Program-made: the position numbers and the translations under genes
Notes under the pieces: generated by a model
Seen by the model: the letters and a program-made list of their open reading frames with translations, nothing else
Told to the model about the DNA's origin: nothing
The model's database searches: none
Shown: positions 44,333 through 53,182 of the stretch, in pieces
How positions within the stretch are numbered: the first letter of the stretch is position 1
Layout of the letters: every line of letters starts with the position of its first letter
NCBI RefSeq assembly: GCF_000175615.1
Contig: NZ_ACVO01000004.1
Coordinates: 74,389 to 138,388, forward strand
Direction of reading: 5' to 3'
Source: Rothia mucilaginosa ATCC 25296
Lineage (GTDB): Bacteria; Actinomycetota; Actinomycetes; Actinomycetales; Micrococcaceae
Length of the DNA stretch: 64,000 nucleotides

Positions 44333-45613
44333 CTATTCTTCGTCGTCATCAACGGCGGGCAAGCCCAGCAGGACGGTTCCCGCCTCGGTGAGGGACCAGC
44401 GCATCGTGCGGCCAGCCTTCATACCCTCAACAAAACCAAGCCCCTGCAACAGTTTGAGCCTATCGCGCAGAGTCGGCGCCGTAACCCCCAGCACCTCCTG
44501 CAACTCGCTCGAAGTGGGCGCAACCGGCGCACGGAAAATCTGCACCTGCCCCAGCAGGTACAGTAGCCGCAGAACATCATCGAGCTTCTTAGAAGTCAGC
44601 CCGGGAGTGCCACCCGTCCAGGTGCGGCTGCCCTCCAGCTCAGCGATACGCTTGCCAAGACCACGCCACGCACGGTCGCGTGACTCCAGTTCGTCTACCA
44701 GGTGCTCCTGAGCCTGCTCGATCAGCCCCAGAAAAACATGCAGAAAACCGGTCACCTCACCGTAGTTGAGGGGTTCTTCCGCCGTGCTAAACGCCTTGTA
44801 GTAGCGGCTCTTCTGAATGTTGAGCGTGCTCGGCAGGGTGAGGGTCGTCAGCCGGGTGAGTGTCTGCCCCAGGTGGGCTACCAGCAGGTACCTGCCCAGG
44901 CGGCCGTTGCCGTCGTAGAAAGGATGCGTGTATTCCACCATGAAATGCGCGGCGATTGCGGAGAATAGCGCCGGCACGTTCGGGTTGAGGGCATGGTTGA
45001 GTGCCGCCTGCACGTTGGCGATGATGGTTGCTTCACTGTCAGGGGCGCGGTGAATTTCGCGTGTGTTGTCGTGAATAACCACGGGTTTGGTGCGGAATAG
45101 AGCCCCGTCTGGGCGGTCTTCTTCCGCGAGGTGCCCCTCGAGTAGCGTGTTGTAGAGGCTGCGCACCTGCTCGACTGTGGCGGGTGGGCGGCCTGCCCCC
45201 AGGTCTTTGAGGAGGTTCACGAATTCGACGGCGCGCTTAGCGCGGGGGTCCTCGCTGTCGCCGGAGGTGAGCGCCTCAGAGATGAGCTGCCGTGTGGTGT
45301 GCACACCTTCGATACGGTCGGACGCCACGATGCTGCGTACTGCCAGGTCGAGTAGGTAGCTTTGCATGGCGATGCTGGGCAGTTGGGAGCTCAGCTGTTC
45401 AATGTGCCGTTCACGGCGCATGATGCGTTCGAAGGATGCGAGCGCGATGCGGTCTGCCAGGTAGAACAGGGGGTGCTCCCCCACCGTGAATTCGTTGAGG
45501 AGGTAGGTGGAGTGGCCGTTGCGGCGTGCCTGCAGTTCGGTTTGTGCGGCGGCTTTGCCGCGTTCGTGGAAGATGCTTTTGAGGGTGCGGTACCTTGTGC
45601 CGGTGGTATTCAC
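44333..45613 (-). CDS. Fic family AMPylator-type protein with C-terminal winged helix
   Basis: 426 residues. The Fic motif HPFYDGNGRLGR is at 230-241 with the catalytic His230. An inhibitory-helix motif S-x3-E-G occurs at Ser98-Glu102-Gly103, placing it in class II (autoinhibited by its own N-terminal helix). Residues about 355-420 look like a winged helix (SSELQEVLGVTAPTLRDRLK), as in many Fic/DUF4172-type regulators. It should transfer AMP to target proteins; the target is unknown. Two operator-like repeats lie directly upstream (45631-45711), suggesting autoregulation. No Fic-antitoxin gene is adjacent. Confidence 0.87.
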   Translation of the reverse strand: MNTTGTRYRTLKSIFHERGKAAAQTELQARRNGHSTYLLNEFTVGEHPLFYLADRIALASFERIMRRERHIEQLSSQLPSIAMQSYLLDLAVRSIVASDRIEGVHTTRQLISEALTSGDSEDPRAKRAVEFVNLLKDLGAGRPPATVEQVRSLYNTLLEGHLAEEDRPDGALFRTKPVVIHDNTREIHRAPDSEATIIANVQAALNHALNPNVPALFSAIAAHFMVEYTHPFYDGNGRLGRYLLVAHLGQTLTRLTTLTLPSTLNIQKSRYYKAFSTAEEPLNYGEVTGFLHVFLGLIEQAQEHLVDELESRDRAWRGLGKRIAELEGSRTWTGGTPGLTSKKLDDVLRLLYLLGQVQIFRAPVAPTSSELQEVLGVTAPTLRDRLKLLQGLGFVEGMKAGRTMRWSLTEAGTVLLGLPAVDDDEE

Positions 45614-45630
45614 GTGTGCCCTCCTTGATG

Positions 45631-45711
45631 GTGTAAAAAATCGCGGTTTTTTTCATTATCCTCCCAATTTTCAGGAAATAGTGAAAAAATCCGCGATTTC
45701 TTTCATAATCC
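45631..45711. promoter_or_regulatory. twin direct repeats upstream of fic
   Basis: Two 31-bp copies start at 45631 and 45681, 50 bp (about five turns) apart, ending CATTATCC and CATAATCC. Each holds a small dyad (AAAATCGCGGTTTT; AAATCCGCGATTT). Probable binding sites of the Fic protein's own winged helix or another repressor. Confidence 0.7.
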
Positions 45712-45799
45712 AGGTCACAAATAGGTAGTTAGGGTGCCGGCAGGCTCCCGACTCAGACCCCTGCAGGGGCGCATCCTAGTGGGAAGCCGCACCCACCGC

Positions 45800-46543
45800 T
45801 TATTTGTTCTGTTCCTTCATTCGTTCCTTCACAAAGCTGTTGAAGCCCTGCGGCTCAAGGATATGAGACGCCTTCCACTTGTCGGGCCGCTCCGCGGTAC
45901 GGTGCAAACGCACATAGTAGGCGGGGCTGATGCTTCCTTCGACCTTCACGCAAACCGTGAGCCAGTAGGGGTTGTCACCGCCAGGAACTTTCAGGGTCGG
46001 ATCATCAACCAGTTCAGCACTAGTGACGGTTCCCTTGAAAACATCAATACGAGAGTTAGGCCCGTAGTGGTTTTGCAGTTTGGGGTCAATCATGGGGTAG
46101 AGCTCTTCAGACCATTCCTTGTACGGCTTGCCGCTGGTGTATGCGGCGACAATTGCTTTCGCGGCTTCAAGAGCCCGACCACGGTCTTCGTCAGTGATGC
46201 TATTGAGGGTGGGAACGCTGGAGGGTTGCTGGGGTCCACCACCGGTTCCCGCCAGGGGTGAGGGGTCAAGGCTCACGGTCGGGGTCGCTGCCGCAGTGGT
46301 GGATGCCGCGATGGTGCTTGCCTCTGCACTCGGGGAGGCGGTCACCTCGGTGACGGTGGGGGTGCGACCTGCGGTGGTGGTTGCGGGTGCGGGAGTAGTA
46401 GAGGTGGGGGTGGGGGTGCTGGTGGCGGTAGAGGTTCTGCCGGTGATGAGGGTTCCGCCCGGTGCGGAGCTATCGGTGCTAGCGGAGCAGCCGGTGGCGA
46501 GCAGGGCAAGTACAGCAGCGGCTGCGGTGATTTTGCGGGTCAT
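45800..46543 (-). CDS. lipoprotein of unknown function
   Basis: 247 residues. The signal peptide MTRKITAAAAVLALLATGC ends in lipobox ATGC (Cys19). Residues 20-110 are a Thr/Ser/Pro/Ala-rich spacer of the kind that spans the cell wall; the folded C-terminal part (about 115-247) has alternating charged and hydrophobic residues and one cysteine (LTVCVKVEG). It is reminiscent in layout of small surface proteins of conjugative elements but no specific family can be named. It diverges from the gene at 46967. Confidence 0.65.
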   Translation of the reverse strand: MTRKITAAAAVLALLATGCSASTDSSAPGGTLITGRTSTATSTPTPTSTTPAPATTTAGRTPTVTEVTASPSAEASTIAASTTAAATPTVSLDPSPLAGTGGGPQQPSSVPTLNSITDEDRGRALEAAKAIVAAYTSGKPYKEWSEELYPMIDPKLQNHYGPNSRIDVFKGTVTSAELVDDPTLKVPGGDNPYWLTVCVKVEGSISPAYYVRLHRTAERPDKWKASHILEPQGFNSFVKERMKEQNK

Positions 46544-46966
46544 GGAGAGGGGCTTTCTCTGATGAACGGTTCTATGTATCGGTGTGATGTGTCTAGGCGG
46601 GGCAGTGTAGCGTTGCGGCCGCCTGCGGTTGGTGTCTGCGTCGGGCGTTGACGCATAGTGGGTGCGTGGTTCGACATCGGATTATCGGTAGAAATTCGGT
46701 GTTTTTCGTGCAGTCCAGCTCATATCATGGTAGCTCAGTGCGAGCGCCTGCAGGATATCTGTAGGCATGATAGGGTATCTTTTGACACCGATAAATACGT
46801 GCCGCCGTGTTTTTGCGTCTTGCAGTCCTCGATGTTGTGTTCTGGCTCAGACGCTTTGCCTGCGGCACCGCATAGTTTCTCATCACTCATTCAATCTCTG
46901 CCCTCCTGCTGGGGGTGGGTTTGTCGCGCCCCGAAATTGTGGGGTCTACGTATTTTGGAGATTGTT
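46544..46966. other. divergent region between two surface-protein genes
   Basis: 423 bp. TTGACA at 46792 is a possible -35 on the plus strand without a matching -10. A frame continues upstream of 46967 but shows no family features. Confidence 0.4.
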
Positions 46967-47653
46967 ATGGAGAACAAGGGCGGAGTAACTATCCCCCGCT
47001 GGGCTTTCGGACTGGCAGCAGCTGTCGTCGCCCTCCTCGTTGTACTGGTCATCGTGCTGATTCCGCGCGGCGGCGATAATTCCAACACCTCCGCTTCGGG
47101 CGGCTCGAACGGTGCAGCTCAGTCGAAGGCCACCTCAACGGTAGCGGCAGGAACCTGCGGCGCTGGCGCCTCAGACGACCAGGCGGTACTGGACGCAGCC
47201 CCCAAGGACACCACCTGGGTAACCACTGATGGGGGTTGGATGGGTCCGGTATCGAAGACCGCAGGCCCGGTAGCAAACTCGCCGATTCGTAACTGCTTCG
47301 AGCACTCGGCTGAAGGCGGATTGTACGCCGCAACCTGGGCATATATTCAGATGGTAGAGTCCCCGAAGGACTATATGCCGACTATTGTTGGCCCCGGCGC
47401 CGATACGCTCCGCGAACTCCGCAAGAAGGACACTACGACCGCTCCGGTTCTCCACATTTCCGGCTACCGTTACATCTCCTACACCCCGGAGCGCGCAACG
47501 GTGCGACTGCTAATCAAGACCCCGTCGGCTACGTACTGGTCTGCCGATATTGTGATGGAGTGGCACGATGGTGACTGGCACTATTGGGCTCCTACTACTC
47601 CTACTGAAGCTGGCAAGGCTGACCCGGACGAGTTCATTACCTGGGGCTCCTAA
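46967..47653 (+). CDS. membrane-anchored protein, DUF8175-like
   Basis: 228 residues. A single helix (about 12-36, WAFGLAAAVVALLVVLVIVL) anchors a Ser/Asn/Thr linker and an external domain beginning near residue 65 (DTTWVTTDGGWMGPVS) and ending in a beta-rich half. Two cysteines occur (GTCGAG, RNCFEH). The pattern resembles DUF8175-type proteins of actinobacterial conjugative elements, a tentative match. ATG 46967 is chosen for GGAG six bases upstream. No transfer genes are near. Confidence 0.55.
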   Translation: MENKGGVTIPRWAFGLAAAVVALLVVLVIVLIPRGGDNSNTSASGGSNGAAQSKATSTVAAGTCGAGASDDQAVLDAAPKDTTWVTTDGGWMGPVSKTAGPVANSPIRNCFEHSAEGGLYAATWAYIQMVESPKDYMPTIVGPGADTLRELRKKDTTTAPVLHISGYRYISYTPERATVRLLIKTPSATYWSADIVMEWHDGDWHYWAPTTPTEAGKADPDEFITWGS

Positions 47654-47677
47654 AAACTAACAGCCTGTATGGGCAAT

Positions 47678-47726
47678 AAAACGCGGTGGGGCACGACCTT
47701 TCAGCAGGTCGCGCCCCACCGCGTTT
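47678..47726. terminator. bidirectional terminator
   Basis: AAACGCGGTGGGGC pairs with GCCCCACCGCGTTT, and GACCT/AGGTC continues the stem inside. It separates convergent genes ending at 47653 and 47733. Confidence 0.85.
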
Positions 47727-47732
47727 ATACGT

Positions 47733-48821
47733 TTAGAGCACCTCGGGGTGGACCGCCACCTCCACGGCGGCAGGCAACACGCGCGCACTAATGCGGTACG
47801 CCGACGGTGCCGGATCACCATCCACCTCAACAGGCTGCGCACCATCCGGGAACTCCAACACCACCTCAGACCCCACCAGGTGGCGAATCACCGGTAGCTC
47901 AATACGCGGCGAACCCAAAATCGTGCGGCGCGTAACCTTCGCCATCAGCAGCCCCCACTCCACCAGGTCACGCGGCGACGCCACAATCACCTCAAGATTA
48001 CCGTCATTCACATCCGTCATATCCGCCAGGCGAATACCACCCTGCAGGCGGCCACAATTCGCGATCAGCACCGACCGCATCGGCAAAGTACGAGGCTCCC
48101 CACCGTCCACGCTAATGCGCACCGGGTGCGACCTGCCCAGCATATGCTTCATGCCGGACTGCACGTACGCCACCCACCCAAACTTTGCCTTAATGTCCTC
48201 GTTCGTGTCGTTCATGACGAGCGCGTCAAAGCCTGCACCACTCATCACAAAGAACGTGTGTTCGGTTTCTTCGCCGGGGGTGCTCGTCGTCGTCATCTCA
48301 ATCGCATCAACAGCCTGACCTGCACCGTTGAGCGCAATATTCACACACGCCGCCACGTCACTGACCGGAATATACAGGTTACGCGCCAGCAAGTTACCGG
48401 TGCCCATCGGCAGAATACCCAGGCGCGGCTTGGTCCCCTCATGATGCGCCAGCGCCGCCGCCACAGCACGCACCGTACCGTCACCACCGGCAGCGATGAG
48501 CAGGTCAACGCCCTCAGCGATCAGCTCGCGGGCGGCATCGGAACCGGGCTCGTCCACGCGGGTGGTGCGCACCAGCGGCTGCGAGTGGCCGTTCGCCGCG
48601 AGGGTGCGTTCCAGAATCTCGATGGCCGCCGCAGCGCCGGGCTTGCTGGGGTTGTACACCACACCCACGCGCTGCGCCTCACCGGTGGGCAGGGTCGGCA
48701 GAACGCCGAAGGGTGCACCCAGTTCGATAGCGCGTCGGCGTGCTTCACGGCGGGCACGAGTGACGGAGGCGGTCAGCGCCGCCGCCGCGGAAACACCAAG
48801 AAGTTTACGGTATAGAGGCAT
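47733..48821 (-). CDS. diacylglycerol/sphingosine kinase-like lipid kinase
   Basis: 362 residues. The catalytic nucleotide loop GGDGTV lies near residue 116, and the glycine-rich PMGTGNLLARNL and GAGFDA motifs complete the DAGK_cat fold. The N-terminal 45 residues are a basic extension. Such enzymes phosphorylate a membrane lipid; in Actinobacteria roles include phosphatidylinositol mannoside or phosphatidate turnover, but the substrate is not determined. It follows serS, a common arrangement in this family. Confidence 0.85.
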   Translation of the reverse strand: MPLYRKLLGVSAAAALTASVTRARREARRRAIELGAPFGVLPTLPTGEAQRVGVVYNPSKPGAAAAIEILERTLAANGHSQPLVRTTRVDEPGSDAARELIAEGVDLLIAAGGDGTVRAVAAALAHHEGTKPRLGILPMGTGNLLARNLYIPVSDVAACVNIALNGAGQAVDAIEMTTTSTPGEETEHTFFVMSGAGFDALVMNDTNEDIKAKFGWVAYVQSGMKHMLGRSHPVRISVDGGEPRTLPMRSVLIANCGRLQGGIRLADMTDVNDGNLEVIVASPRDLVEWGLLMAKVTRRTILGSPRIELPVIRHLVGSEVVLEFPDGAQPVEVDGDPAPSAYRISARVLPAAVEVAVHPEVL

Positions 48822-48846
48822 AGTTCTTAGACTACCGGGATACGCG

Positions 48847-48883
48847 AAAACCCGCCCACCGTTTACGCGGTGAGCGGGTTTTT
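48847..48883 (-). terminator. terminator after serS
   Basis: AAAACCCGC pairs with GCGGGTTTT, and ACCG/CGGT inside. On the minus strand it is followed by TTTTCGCG. Confidence 0.8.
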
Positions 48884-48898
48884 CAGCTGGTTGTGAGA

Positions 48899-50209
48899 TT
48901 ACTCAGCAGCTACTGCGGGGATAACCTCGGCGCCACCCATGTACGGGCGAAGAGCCTCCGGAATACGGACAGAACCGTCAGCCTGCTGGTGAGTCTCCAG
49001 GATGGCAACCACCCAGCGAGTCGTCGCCAGGGTGCCGTTCAGGGTCGCTACGGAGCGGGTGCGGCCCTTACGCACGTTGCCTGCCTCGTCCACGGTGTCC
49101 GGGGTGCGCTCGCGGATGTTCAGGCGGCGCGCCTGGTAGGTGGTGCAGTTCGAGGTGGAGGTCAGCTCACGGTAGGTGCCCTGGGTGGGGACCCACGCCT
49201 CGCAGTCGAACTTGCGGGCTGCGGAGGTGCCCAGGTCGCCTGCGGCGGTGTCAATCACGCGGTATGCGAGGCCGCAGCGCTGCAGCATTTCCTCTTCGAG
49301 GGACAGCAGCTTCTCGTGCATTTCTTCTGCCTGCTCAACGGGGCAGTACACGAACATTTCAGCCTTGTTGAACTGGTGCACGCGAATGATGCCGCGGGTG
49401 TCCTTACCTGCGGAGCCTGCCTCGCGGCGGTAGCAGGAGGACCAGCCCAGGTACTTCTTCGCGCCCTTCTCGAAGTCGAGAATTTCGTCGGTGTGGTAGC
49501 CGGCGAGCGCCACCTCGGAGGTGCCGACCAGGTACAGGTCGTCGCGTTCGAGGCGGTAGATTTCGTCGTCGTGCTTGACGTTGAAGCCGGTGCCGTTCAT
49601 GATTTCGGGGCGTACCAGGGTGGGGGTGGTCATCATGGTGAAGCCGTGCTCGGTTGCGAGGTCGAGCGCCATCCACATGAGTGCCTGCTCCAAGCGTGCT
49701 ACCTGGCCCTTGAGGAAGTAGAAGCGTGCGCCGGAGACCTTCGCGCCGCGTGCCATGTCGATGCCGTCGACGAGTTCGCCGATTTCGAGGTGGTCGCGCG
49801 GTTCGAAGCCTTCGGTGGTGAAGTCGCGGGGGGTGCCGACTTCCTTGACGACTACGTAGTCGTCTTCACCGCCGACGGGTACGCCGTCGATGATGAGGTT
49901 TTCGATGCTGCTGATCAGTTCCTCGTATTCGGCGGTTTTCGCTTCGGAGGCTGTCTTTGCTTCGTTGACGCGGGCGGCAAGTTCCTTCGCCTGTGCGACG
50001 AGGGCGGGCTTTTCTTCCTTGGGTGCCTTTGCGACGGTCTTGCCGAAGGCATTCTGCTCGGCGCGCAGGGTCTCGTATTCACCGATGAGTGCGCGGCGTG
50101 CGGTGTCGGCTTCGAGGATGCGGTCGACGTGGGTTTCGTCCTTGCCGCGTGCTCGCTGGGAGGCGCGGAAGACGTCGGGGTTTTCGCGGAGGAGGTTAAT
50201 ATCAATCAC
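48899..50209 (-). CDS. serS: seryl-tRNA synthetase
   Basis: Charges tRNA-Ser. The 436-residue protein has the N-terminal long antiparallel coiled coil (residues about 30-105) that grips the tRNA variable arm, then class II motif 1 around [10 protein letters not shown], motif 2 [20 protein letters not shown] and motif 3 [14 protein letters not shown]. Length is standard. ATG 50209 begins [14 protein letters not shown], typical for the family. Confidence 0.96.
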   Translation of the reverse strand: MIDINLLRENPDVFRASQRARGKDETHVDRILEADTARRALIGEYETLRAEQNAFGKTVAKAPKEEKPALVAQAKELAARVNEAKTASEAKTAEYEELISSIENLIIDGVPVGGEDDYVVVKEVGTPRDFTTEGFEPRDHLEIGELVDGIDMARGAKVSGARFYFLKGQVARLEQALMWMALDLATEHGFTMMTTPTLVRPEIMNGTGFNVKHDDEIYRLERDDLYLVGTSEVALAGYHTDEILDFEKGAKKYLGWSSCYRREAGSAGKDTRGIIRVHQFNKAEMFVYCPVEQAEEMHEKLLSLEEEMLQRCGLAYRVIDTAAGDLGTSAARKFDCEAWVPTQGTYRELTSTSNCTTYQARRLNIRERTPDTVDEAGNVRKGRTRSVATLNGTLATTRWVVAILETHQQADGSVRIPEALRPYMGGAEVIPAVAAE

Positions 50210-50287
50210 TGTTTTATCCTACCTAATCTTGCGGTGGGTTGTGGGCGGGGTTTGCGCTGGTGGGGCGCGGGTAGCTACGGAGGGTAT

Positions 50288-51235
50288 CTAGTGGCGCTGC
50301 AGCTGTGCGGGGCGGCCGTTCGGGAAGAGCGACTCGACCCATTCGTGTGCGGCGTCGAATGAGCCGTCGGAGTGGATGCTGTCGACTTCGGTGTTTTCGT
50401 GGTCGGCGCGCGGGTAGGAGCCGAGGAATTTCAGCGTCGGGGAGACGCGGTGCAGGCCGCGCAAGGCGTCGCGCATGCGTGCCTCGTAGACGTGGCCGTC
50501 GGCGTCGATGCTGAACGAGTAGGAGCCCATACCCTCGCCGGTGGGGCGCGATTCGATGCGGGAAAGGTTCACGCCGCGTACGGAGAACTGTTCGAGCAGT
50601 TCGAGCAGGGCGCCGGCGCGGTTGGTGGGCAGCGGCACAGTCAGGGTGGTCTTGTCGGAGCCGGTCGGTTCGGGGATGTCGGCGGTGCGGGAGAGCAGCA
50701 CGAAGCGGGTTACGGCGTTCTTGTTATCGCCGATGTTGTCCTGCAACACGTGCAGTTCCGGGTGGTAGTTCAGCAGCGCCGGGGAGCAGATTGCCGCATC
50801 GTAGGTGCAGCCCTCTTCGAGCAGGCCGACAGCCGCCGCGGCGGTGGAGGAGCCGGGCAGGTAAGCGGCGGCGGGTACGTTCTCCTGCGCCCAGCCGCGC
50901 ACCTGCGCCCAGGCGTGCGAGTGGGTGGAGATGGTCTTGACGTCTTCAATGCTGATGGGCTTTGCAGCGACCAGCACGAAGCGGATCGGTACGAGCACCT
51001 CGCGGATGATGCGTACACCCTCGCTGGCTGCGATAGCGTCCAGGGTGGCGCTCACGCCGCCCTCCACGGAGTTTTCGATGGGCACCATGGCGGCGTCCAC
51101 CTCGCCCGCGTTCAGGCGTGCGAGCGCGTCGGGCACGCTGGTAGCGGGGATGCGTTCGGCGTCGGATGCGCCGGGGACGCTCAGCAGGGCGGATTCGGTG
51201 AAGGTGCCGGAGGGGCCAAGGTAGGTGTATCGCAT
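50288..51235 (-). CDS. pheA: prephenate dehydratase
   Basis: Converts prephenate to phenylpyruvate for phenylalanine synthesis. The 315-residue monofunctional enzyme starts YLGPSGTFTESAL, carries PIENSVEGGVSATLD with the conserved catalytic Thr region (VTRFVLL), and ends with an ACT regulatory domain (ESRPTGEGMGSYSFSID) that senses phenylalanine. It sits upstream of serS on the same strand, spaced by 78 nt, as in other Micrococcaceae. Confidence 0.94.
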   Translation of the reverse strand: MRYTYLGPSGTFTESALLSVPGASDAERIPATSVPDALARLNAGEVDAAMVPIENSVEGGVSATLDAIAASEGVRIIREVLVPIRFVLVAAKPISIEDVKTISTHSHAWAQVRGWAQENVPAAAYLPGSSTAAAAVGLLEEGCTYDAAICSPALLNYHPELHVLQDNIGDNKNAVTRFVLLSRTADIPEPTGSDKTTLTVPLPTNRAGALLELLEQFSVRGVNLSRIESRPTGEGMGSYSFSIDADGHVYEARMRDALRGLHRVSPTLKFLGSYPRADHENTEVDSIHSDGSFDAAHEWVESLFPNGRPAQLQRH

Positions 51236-51271
51236 GCCACTATAGTAGCGTCTGCCGTGGATGGGGGCGCC

Positions 51272-51370
51272 GAATTCGGTGATAGGTTACGGTCTTTGGC
51301 GGTAGTTAAAAGCCCCCACCAAAGTCACTAGCCTATGGTCGAAAAACTTAAGTCATTACTGAAAACCCAT
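51272..51370. repeat. dyad-rich intergenic repeat, copy D
   Basis: Between pheA and the spermidine-synthase-like gene lies an element related to those at 59508-59994: GTCTTTGGCGGTAGTTAAAA, then AAAGTCACTA, a CCTATGGTCGAAAAAC string and CATTACTGAAAA. Its outer arms TTCGGTGATAGGTTA and TAGCCTATGGTCGAA pair imperfectly. Confidence 0.7.
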
Positions 51371-51386
51371 GCAACAGCTGAAACCG

Positions 51387-52274
51387 CTACCTCACGAACT
51401 GGCGCACCCGCGCGGTGTCCCAGTACTGGGCGGGCACGCCTCCACCCATGAGCTCACGGGCGATAGCGGCAGCCTGCACGGAACCAGCCTCCGGCAGGGG
51501 CGCGTGCGAACCGGCAATAATGACGTTGCCGCGGCGGCGGCCCTTCAACATTGCCGAATCCGCCACAATACACACGTACTCAAACACCTCAAGCAGGGCG
51601 GACGCCTCCGCGCGGGCACCGGTCAGCGCCGGCCCGTCACCGCAGTTCAGGATGTACAGGCCACCGGGTGCCAGCGACTCGGCGACGGTGCGGGTGAACT
51701 CGACGGTGGTGAGCGCCTCGGGCGTGGTGTCCCCGGCGAATACGTCACGAATCAGCACGTCGCGGGATGCGGACGCGAAGGTCGCGGTGACGGCACCCGC
51801 CTCGCCCACGCGAATCTTCACGCGCGGCGCCTTGGGAATGTCGAACCAGGCGCGCACATACTCGGCGAGCTTGGCATCCAGCTCAACGACGGTGTTGCGG
51901 CTGGTCGGGTACAGGTCGGCAAAATAGCGCGCCATGGAGCACGCGCCGCCGCCCAGGTGGGTGATGCGCAGCTTTGCGGCGTCCAGGTGCTCCTCCACGT
52001 GCGAGGAGACGACCGCCGCGATCCAGCGCATGTACTCAAAATCCAGCTGGCGGGGCTCACCCACAATCACGTGGGAAGACTGCACACCATTAATGAGTAG
52101 CAGCCAACCGTCGGCATGGTAGCCGTCAGGGACCAGCTCCGCCTCACCCGTAGAAATCGGGTACACGCCAGCGGCGGCACCCTGCACGGGGGTGTTCTCG
52201 GTATCGTCGATGCGGTTCTTCTGGGTCTTCTGCGTCTTCTGGGTTTTCTTCGGTGCCCTGCTCTTTTTCGCCAT
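51387..52274 (-). CDS. spermidine-synthase-like SAM-binding protein
   Basis: 295 residues from ATG 52274. After a Lys/Thr/Gln-rich start (KKTQKTQKTQK) comes a Rossmann domain: ITHLGGGACSMARYFAD is the nucleotide loop and NTVVELDAKLAEYVRAWFD holds the acidic residue that binds the ribose. The fold is that of polyamine synthases, but aminopropyl-transferase key residues cannot be confirmed, and actinobacterial members of this group are mostly of unknown function. It diverges from the GNAT gene. Confidence 0.8.
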   Translation of the reverse strand: MAKKSRAPKKTQKTQKTQKNRIDDTENTPVQGAAAGVYPISTGEAELVPDGYHADGWLLLINGVQSSHVIVGEPRQLDFEYMRWIAAVVSSHVEEHLDAAKLRITHLGGGACSMARYFADLYPTSRNTVVELDAKLAEYVRAWFDIPKAPRVKIRVGEAGAVTATFASASRDVLIRDVFAGDTTPEALTTVEFTRTVAESLAPGGLYILNCGDGPALTGARAEASALLEVFEYVCIVADSAMLKGRRRGNVIIAGSHAPLPEAGSVQAAAIARELMGGGVPAQYWDTARVRQFVR

Positions 52275-52366
52275 ACCCACTAGACTAGCCGACAGCCCGC
52301 ACGCCCCTAGCGTACACACCCGCAAGGAACCGCCTCCACAGGGGCCGGCTGAGTAGACTAGAACCC

Positions 52367-52990
52367 ATGGGATTTGTATGTCAGGGCCGCTACGCGCTCG
52401 CACCAATTGAACCGACCGACGCCGAAAAATACGTCAACCTGCAGCTAGACTGCATGGAGCAAACCTACGACCCGATCTACTTCGACACGCTCGGGGAAAG
52501 CTTCACCGCCCGCCACCGCGCCGAACGCAACGAATACCTCGAAGACTTCCACCGCCACCTCTCCTCCCCCACCGTGCGCGGCTTCTTCGCCTATGAGGTG
52601 CCCGGCTGGACCCCCGACGGCGGGCTCTCCTGCTCCATCGGCGCACGCATCGACTGGGATAAGCCGGTCGGCCTGGCGCTCTCCCTGTGTGAGCCCTCCT
52701 CCTGGGAACTCGAACGTGCCGACAACCTCCCCGAACTGCCCACAGGCACCCGCAAACTCGTACACCTGTACACCCTCAACCACACGCACGGCACCGGCCT
52801 CGGTCAGGCACTCTACGAATCCGTCATCTACCCGGACGAAAACTCCTACCTGTGGGTCATGGCTGAAAACGAACGAGCGCTCTCCTTCTACGAGCGGCTC
52901 GGCTACCAGCGCAACAGCATCGAATTTGAGGCACGCGGCATCTGGGCGCCCGGCCACAGCGTACGGTACGCGCGCATCCTCAACCCCTAA
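52367..52990 (+). CDS. GNAT family N-acetyltransferase
   Basis: 207 residues. The acetyl-CoA-binding stretch is HTHGTGLGQALYESVIY (about residues 138-154) followed by LWVMAENERALSFYERLGYQ, the classical end of the GNAT fold. The N-terminal third is longer than the minimal domain. Substrate unknown. Confidence 0.85.
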   Translation: MGFVCQGRYALAPIEPTDAEKYVNLQLDCMEQTYDPIYFDTLGESFTARHRAERNEYLEDFHRHLSSPTVRGFFAYEVPGWTPDGGLSCSIGARIDWDKPVGLALSLCEPSSWELERADNLPELPTGTRKLVHLYTLNHTHGTGLGQALYESVIYPDENSYLWVMAENERALSFYERLGYQRNSIEFEARGIWAPGHSVRYARILNP

Positions 52991-53182
52991 ACGGCACACC
53001 ACAACAGGGAAATAGCCTGCCCACATGACGCAGCGCACCGCACACCCTGTTAGGCGCCACCCCCACAACGCCTTAAGATAGAAGAGACCTATAAGCTCGA
53101 CGCACCCGCGCACAGGAGCACATACACCCCTGCGCAACCGCGGGACCCAGCGCCGAACATCGCATAGAAGGACAGTAAAACA

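Noticed and set aside
46658-46966. N-terminal extension of the gene at 46967
   Set aside because: No ribosome site or family similarity upstream; the membrane anchor begins properly at the ATG with GGAG before it.
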